Below, one piece after another: positions 29,735 through 33,647 of a stretch of 33,647 nt of DNA (the stretch's first letter is position 1; every line of letters starts with the position of its first letter). Origin of the DNA: a virus; IMG/VR virus record IMGVR_UViG_3300042522_001203, positions 1 to 33,647 of that record. One strand, given 5' to 3'. A program made the position numbers and the translations under genes. The notes below the pieces were generated by a model. It was given only the letters and a program-made list of their open reading frames with translations. It was not told where the DNA came from and did not search any database.

Positions 29735-32472
29735 GATCGGGGGGCATAGTTGCGTAAGGAGTCTAGCACGGGTACTAGAGTTGTGATCGTATGAGCGCGA
29801 CCATCTGGTTCCTGGATTGGTTGAGAAACTGTTGTAGTTCCTGCTGTTGCTGCCTTTCTAAAGATTTTATCAACTTCAATACTACTGAACCAGGCATTAG
29901 CATGAGGCATTTCGCAAATACCGTAATTAAACCGGAGCCATGACCATGACCATAAATGGGCAACTTGATACAACGCGCTGACCAAATCAGCGTCTTTTTC
30001 CTCGCACATAAACAGCACTGAGTCGTGAACAGACATGCAGAAACGAGCGCGGACATTGTACAATCGGGTTAAATGCTCCATGGCCGTTAGAAATCCATGT
30101 AACATAGCGCTACCGGTGCTCTGGATTACCCAGTTGTTTCTCATGGTAAAATAGTCGCTGCCTACAACCTCCGGGCGAAAAGCTGTTGACATTTTAGTGC
30201 CACTTAATGGGTTGCGTGGTACTTGACTGTTAGCGATACGGGACATTTCATTGTATGCATACGAATCACTGCCGCCAACTAAATTAGAAGAGTCCTGACT
30301 TGCTTTTCTTCCTTTCTTTGTCGCGATAAGTTTCTTGCCCATCTTTTCTGCGTCCTTGGTGCTTATCGATTTATTGCCTTTTCTGATAGTGGCGGCTAGA
30401 GTTTTTACGCCAGAACCGTACAACATCCCGTAATTACAGCCCTTAGCAATTGCTCGAGAAATTCCTATAGTTTTAGCTGTCATGCTGTGCATATCAGTAC
30501 CATCCTCCTTTGAACCTGCAAGAACGCTATGACCGAATTGAGTGCTGCCAGCCAGTCTATACTCGCAATCTGCAAATATCGATGCGACAACACTTTCTTG
30601 TCCATCGTAATCTGATGATACGAACGTGTATGGTGACTTTACCTGAACCCGTGTTTTTACTTCCGTACCGATTTTGTCCGGTTTAGGGTCAGGTACTGTT
30701 AGCCAGAGGTGTTCACCAGCTCGATTAGTAGCAGTGTTGTGTGGAATTGTCTGAGGTATAACAATGGTTAAATCGGAATCCAGCGACTTAGTCGGTAACT
30801 GCTCTTTAACTCTGCTTCTCACTGATGTCCAGTAAGAAACTTTAACAGCAAGACGGATAAGCTCTTGTGCTTGAGGTAGATCGCTGGAAAGGGTACCTGA
30901 CTCAAAATCGTCAAGATAATCTTTGCTCAGCACACCACCGACATTAATACCCTCTCCGTTGGGGTGTGGCACCCTTACCATTTCTCCTTTGTCCCGATCC
31001 ATATACATCCACCCAGTATCTTTTTCATACACCATGGGCTCACCGTTCCACTTTAAACGAAGAAGAATATGGCTAAGACGACTTTTTGTCGTAATAGGTT
31101 CGAGAACGATCTTCTTTAATTCTTTGTCGTTTCTTGCATTTTTTCTATACCACATCGGGATTCCATACCAGCAACTCTTAGGCTTTCCATCCTTTTTTAA
31201 GGCGTAATTAGCCTCCCAGTCAAGCTGTGACAACCAAGGATCTGATTCAATATCAATCTCGTCAGATTTCCAGTCTTCCAGTAGTTGTTCAGCAATTTCG
31301 CTCAACAATTCATCTTGTCTTGTAATCGACTCTTCCCAAACTTTTTCGCACTCATTAACCCAATCGTACCAGTTATCTACTACTGGTAAAATTGAGGATG
31401 TTTGTGAAAAATGACCGTATAGTGTAGTAAGAGATGGATTAGATTGTAAATATTTAAGAGAGACTACTGAGTACATGTCATAAGTTACTTTAACATCACG
31501 GAGTGCGTAAGCAGTTAGTTCGTCTCTGTCCGGAACAAAATCATGCATCGACTCTGCAACAACAAACAAGTTACGAGTTTTCTTTGTTTCCTTTTCTAGC
31601 GGAACCATAGGCTGGCAGTGGAAATTATATACATCGACAAGATTGTTCATCGATCCTTTTGTCGTCCAAGACGGTGGTGCTTGGTACTTAAACGACTTGT
31701 CGTCTGACTGAGTAAACCAGAATCGTTGTTCTGAGGCAAGACCGCTGACATTTATGTGTGCGGACATTGTATCAAACCACAGATTTCCAAACGGCTCGGT
31801 TTGATTGAAGGGGTCGTGACGAAGATAATATGCCTCATGAGTACGTTGGCGATCGAATCCAACGTTATGAGCGATAAACAGTGAATTTGTAGTTCCTAGG
31901 GGTACGAGTTGAGGAGTATACGGTATCTCTGGATTTACAAACGACTCATGCATCCATATCCAGTACGAGTCTGAAGATACAGCAGTAGCTAGAATTGGGT
32001 GACCGAAATCTGAACCTCTAACAAAAGTTTCACAGTCAAATACGGCGATAGGGACGTTAGCCATGCCCTTATCGCCCATAGGTGTTATCTGCCATTGTCC
32101 ATCTTTTTTCCACTGGTACCGTACCCAGCCCATCTCGTACACGATGTGCTCGGGACTGGGAGGTTCTGGGACATCACAGTCCGCGAACGACCTCATCAGT
32201 TTTACTTTATCGGACAGAATATTGTTACTAATATTATCAAAATGTTCGGCGATGTCTTTGCCTTCTAGCTGTGGTAAATAAAACTCTGGTAGTTTCTCAA
32301 ATATCTCTGGATTTTTAATTGGAAATTCAACACCAAACCTTTCCATCTCATCAATAATAAAATTGAGACGGGACAATTCCGGTTTGTATGCTTCTACCGC
32401 ATCATCGCCAAATGCAGCCCGTGTCATTGACGGGGATAGCACTGAGTATCCGAGTGGGCTGAGATGGGTCAT
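29731..32472 (-). CDS. DNA polymerase gamma-like family A polymerase with 3'-5' exonuclease
   Basis: A 913-residue replicative polymerase. Exonuclease motifs: ExoI D146-x-E148 ('AVFDCETF'), ExoII 'AHNVGFDRQR' with D207, ExoIII 'YALRDVKVTYD' with D326. Polymerase motifs: A 'SSDYDGQE' with D621; B 'SRAIAKGCNYGMLYGSG' with R673, K677, Y681 and Y685; C 'SVHDSV' with D817. The blocks 'FDTMSAHINVSGLASEQR', 'PDKIGTEVKTRVQV', 'GTDMHSMTAKTIGISR', 'NWVIQSTGSAMLH' and 'NAWFSSIEVDKIFRK' follow mitochondrial Pol gamma from end to end, not Pol I. The spacer region is shorter than in human Pol gamma. Motif C has S in place of the usual E after the catalytic D. Confidence 0.93.
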   Translation of the reverse strand: MTHLSPLGYSVLSPSMTRAAFGDDAVEAYKPELSRLNFIIDEMERFGVEFPIKNPEIFEKLPEFYLPQLEGKDIAEHFDNISNNILSDKVKLMRSFADCDVPEPPSPEHIVYEMGWVRYQWKKDGQWQITPMGDKGMANVPIAVFDCETFVRGSDFGHPILATAVSSDSYWIWMHESFVNPEIPYTPQLVPLGTTNSLFIAHNVGFDRQRTHEAYYLRHDPFNQTEPFGNLWFDTMSAHINVSGLASEQRFWFTQSDDKSFKYQAPPSWTTKGSMNNLVDVYNFHCQPMVPLEKETKKTRNLFVVAESMHDFVPDRDELTAYALRDVKVTYDMYSVVSLKYLQSNPSLTTLYGHFSQTSSILPVVDNWYDWVNECEKVWEESITRQDELLSEIAEQLLEDWKSDEIDIESDPWLSQLDWEANYALKKDGKPKSCWYGIPMWYRKNARNDKELKKIVLEPITTKSRLSHILLRLKWNGEPMVYEKDTGWMYMDRDKGEMVRVPHPNGEGINVGGVLSKDYLDDFESGTLSSDLPQAQELIRLAVKVSYWTSVRSRVKEQLPTKSLDSDLTIVIPQTIPHNTATNRAGEHLWLTVPDPKPDKIGTEVKTRVQVKSPYTFVSSDYDGQESVVASIFADCEYRLAGSTQFGHSVLAGSKEDGTDMHSMTAKTIGISRAIAKGCNYGMLYGSGVKTLAATIRKGNKSISTKDAEKMGKKLIATKKGRKASQDSSNLVGGSDSYAYNEMSRIANSQVPRNPLSGTKMSTAFRPEVVGSDYFTMRNNWVIQSTGSAMLHGFLTAMEHLTRLYNVRARFCMSVHDSVLFMCEEKDADLVSALYQVAHLWSWSWLRFNYGICEMPHANAWFSSIEVDKIFRKAATAGTTTVSQPIQEPDGRAHTITTLVPVLDSLRNYAPRS

Positions 32473-32493
32473 GTGGAAGGGTGAGCTTACCGC

Positions 32494-33174
32494 TCAGTAG
32501 TATACCACAGATTCGTCTCTATCGGTGTAGTACACGCCAGTAGCTTCAAGACTTGTCGCATCAATGATGTTGACGTTCCGGTGCCGGTATGGTAGGCCGT
32601 AATGGCCAAAGAAGTAGGTGAATGACGGGTCGATGAGGTGCCTACTTTCAAGATCCGGATCTCTGAACCAAGCGTACCCGGGACCGTAGAGAACGGTATC
32701 ACGAGGAACGTTTTGACCGCTGTGGGGATAGTACGCATGTGCTAGGCGATACTTTCCGCAGAGCTCGATGTGAGTAGGTGCGTTAGACAGCATTGAGATA
32801 TACGCGATTCGCTCGTCGAGAGGTAATTCGCGCAAACATTCTAGTGTATATTTTAATTCTTTTTTCTTAATTTTCTCATCAGGCATTACTAAAGACCTGA
32901 GGACGTAGTTCTCATTATTTCCAAGAATTAACGTACCACGATCATCCGAAATTAACGCGTGAATGATGCGCAGAACTTTAATTGGCGAGCAGCGTTTATT
33001 ATGCCGAAAATATGGTTTTTGGTGAATGGTGTCACCGAGAAATACATAATGGTACTTGCCGGTAGGATCACGCTCAAGAATAGTCTGCAAAAGCTTGACC
33101 CTACCATGCAAATCACCTACAAATGCGTAGGGACGTTCCGTCACACGTCGAACATTTTCGCCTCCAGTGCCCAT
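32494..33174 (-). CDS. metallophosphoesterase-like protein (PPP-type)
   Basis: A 226-residue protein with the calcineurin-like order: G-D-L-H-G at 20-24, G-D-T-I-H at 47-51, G-N-N-E at 85-88 and 'FFGHYG' near residue 190. This matches phage protein phosphatases and related phosphoesterases. The family normally has GNHE; here the catalytic H of this motif is N. The second motif also lacks the usual D-R-G. Catalysis may be altered. The start may be ATG 33174, or a GTG at 33144 that would overlap the upstream stop as GTGA. Confidence 0.75.
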   Translation of the reverse strand: MGTGGENVRRVTERPYAFVGDLHGRVKLLQTILERDPTGKYHYVFLGDTIHQKPYFRHNKRCSPIKVLRIIHALISDDRGTLILGNNENYVLRSLVMPDEKIKKKELKYTLECLRELPLDERIAYISMLSNAPTHIELCGKYRLAHAYYPHSGQNVPRDTVLYGPGYAWFRDPDLESRHLIDPSFTYFFGHYGLPYRHRNVNIIDATSLEATGVYYTDRDESVVYY

Positions 33175-33395
33175 GGGTTCTCCCGGATGTAAAGTTTAAA
33201 CGCCCGAGACGGGCTGTGCTTTTGAAATAGTCTAGCAAGGATCATGGTGATCCGAAACCAATTCGACTCATCTAATTTAGCATGCATGACCTGGAGTCCA
33301 CCACGATTGGGCCAGAAAGATGCTGAATATCTTGAACCCACCACACAGCGTAATGACCGGGGAAATCGACTATTGTGTGAAGAACCCGGTGCCAT
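33141..33395 (-). CDS. unknown protein
   Basis: An 84-residue protein from ATG 33395, with a ribosome site (GAAGGAAA) next to the upstream stop. It begins with a basic, serine-rich region and ends in a helix ('WFRITMILARLFQKHSPSRA'). A later ATG at 33287 would give 48 residues. The end overlaps the metallophosphoesterase start. No recognised family. Confidence 0.5.
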   Translation of the reverse strand: MAPGSSHNSRFPRSLRCVVGSRYSASFWPNRGGLQVMHAKLDESNWFRITMILARLFQKHSPSRAFKLYIRENPWALEAKMFDV

Positions 33396-33401
33396 TTTCC
33401 T

Positions 33402-33647
33402 TCAAACCTTACGAATCTGTTCCGCATCGGAGGGTGGAGGGGGCATGATGTATTCGAATACTCGGATTTGGCTTAAGAAAAACGAACTGGCGATAATCGC
33501 GCCAAGCCATACCCATCGATTCTTTTTTAAGTCGTTAATATCTTCTTCTGCTCGATCAAGACGTCCGGACAATTCGTTTTCTGTCTTTTCTATCAGCTTT
33601 TCAATCGCGCTATTGGTTTCTGTTGCTCGATCAATGCGTTCTTCGTG
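33402..33647 (-). CDS. coiled-coil membrane protein, N-terminus cut by window edge
   Basis: Reading the minus strand from 33647 gives 81 codons to the TGA at 33402; the start lies outside. It has a charged heptad helix ('SAIEKLIEKTENELSGRLDR'), a single membrane segment ('WVWLGAIIASSFF') and a short proline-rich end ('MPPPPSDAEQ'). The coil-then-membrane plan is like small phage lysis or membrane proteins of the XhlA type. It was found by direct translation. Confidence 0.7.
   Translation of the reverse strand, partial: HEERIDRATETNSAIEKLIEKTENELSGRLDRAEEDINDLKKNRWVWLGAIIASSFFLSQIRVFEYIMPPPPSDAEQIRKV

Noticed and set aside
1-33647. CRISPR arrays, tRNA genes, integrase or transposase genes
   Set aside because: No regularly spaced repeats, no cloverleaf-like sequence and no such protein motifs were seen by reading; a dedicated tRNA search was not possible.

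Overview
This window looks like part of the genome of a lytic, contractile-tailed bacteriophage (myovirus morphology). Virion genes fill positions 1 to about 28400, and a minus-strand replication/metabolism block fills 28900 to 33647. A cyanobacterial host is the best guess, at moderate confidence. The tail-fibre proteins carry repeat types familiar from cyanophage structural proteins. The DNA polymerase is a mitochondrial Pol gamma-like enzyme, a type that, from memory, has been reported in cyanophages of Acaryochloris. No integrase, tRNA, rRNA, CRISPR array or insertion sequence was seen. Both ends cut through genes (a tail-fibre gene at 1 and a coiled-coil membrane protein at 33647).

Layout: (a) 1-9671, minus strand: three fibre/virion proteins with repeats, a coiled-coil fibre protein, a module-repeat virion protein, a probable tail tube protein, a Mu gp29/DUF935-type portal and three small or unknown genes. 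(b) 9760-15039, plus strand: an orphan 1070-residue protein, a leucine-rich-repeat-like protein and a fibre with two copies of a repeat. (c) 15028-17595, minus strand: small unknown genes, a 53-residue gene, a glycine-rich tail adhesin and small virion proteins. (d) 17688-26519, plus strand: a tail assembly chaperone with an apparent translational frameshift, a very large tail sheath, a Mu gpI-like prohead protease/scaffold, a capsid cement protein, the major capsid protein followed by a clear terminator, a DUF1320-type neck protein and a small protein. (e) 26487-27412, minus strand: a tightly overlapping four-gene cassette (deaminase, two small unknowns, small membrane protein) inserted among the neck genes. 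(f) 27458-28856, plus strand: a gp37-like tail terminator and a Dps-like ferritin. (g) 28894-33647, minus strand: an exported RlpA-like protein, a terminator, a 90-residue protein, the Pol gamma-like polymerase, a metallophosphoesterase-like protein, an 84-residue protein and the partial membrane protein.

The head and neck genes (portal, protease/scaffold, capsid, gp36/gp37-like proteins) have the Mu-type flavour, but they are scattered over both strands and mixed with fibre genes. A bipartite motif, GTTGAAAGC-NNN-RTAG, recurs 13 times just upstream of structural genes on both strands and is absent from the replication block. I infer it is the phage's late promoter; it would let the scrambled, strand-switching units be co-expressed.

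The observations most worth following up are this motif family, the full-length Pol gamma-like polymerase with an altered motif C, the no-start-codon frame after the tail chaperone gene, and a run of four hairpins between the scaffold and capsid-cement genes. Three small genes not obvious at first sight were found by reading the strands directly: 15780-15941, 26879-27046 and 33402-33647. Apart from those there is no gene-free stretch over 300 bases; the longest, about 150 bases at 23285-23432, holds the hairpin run.
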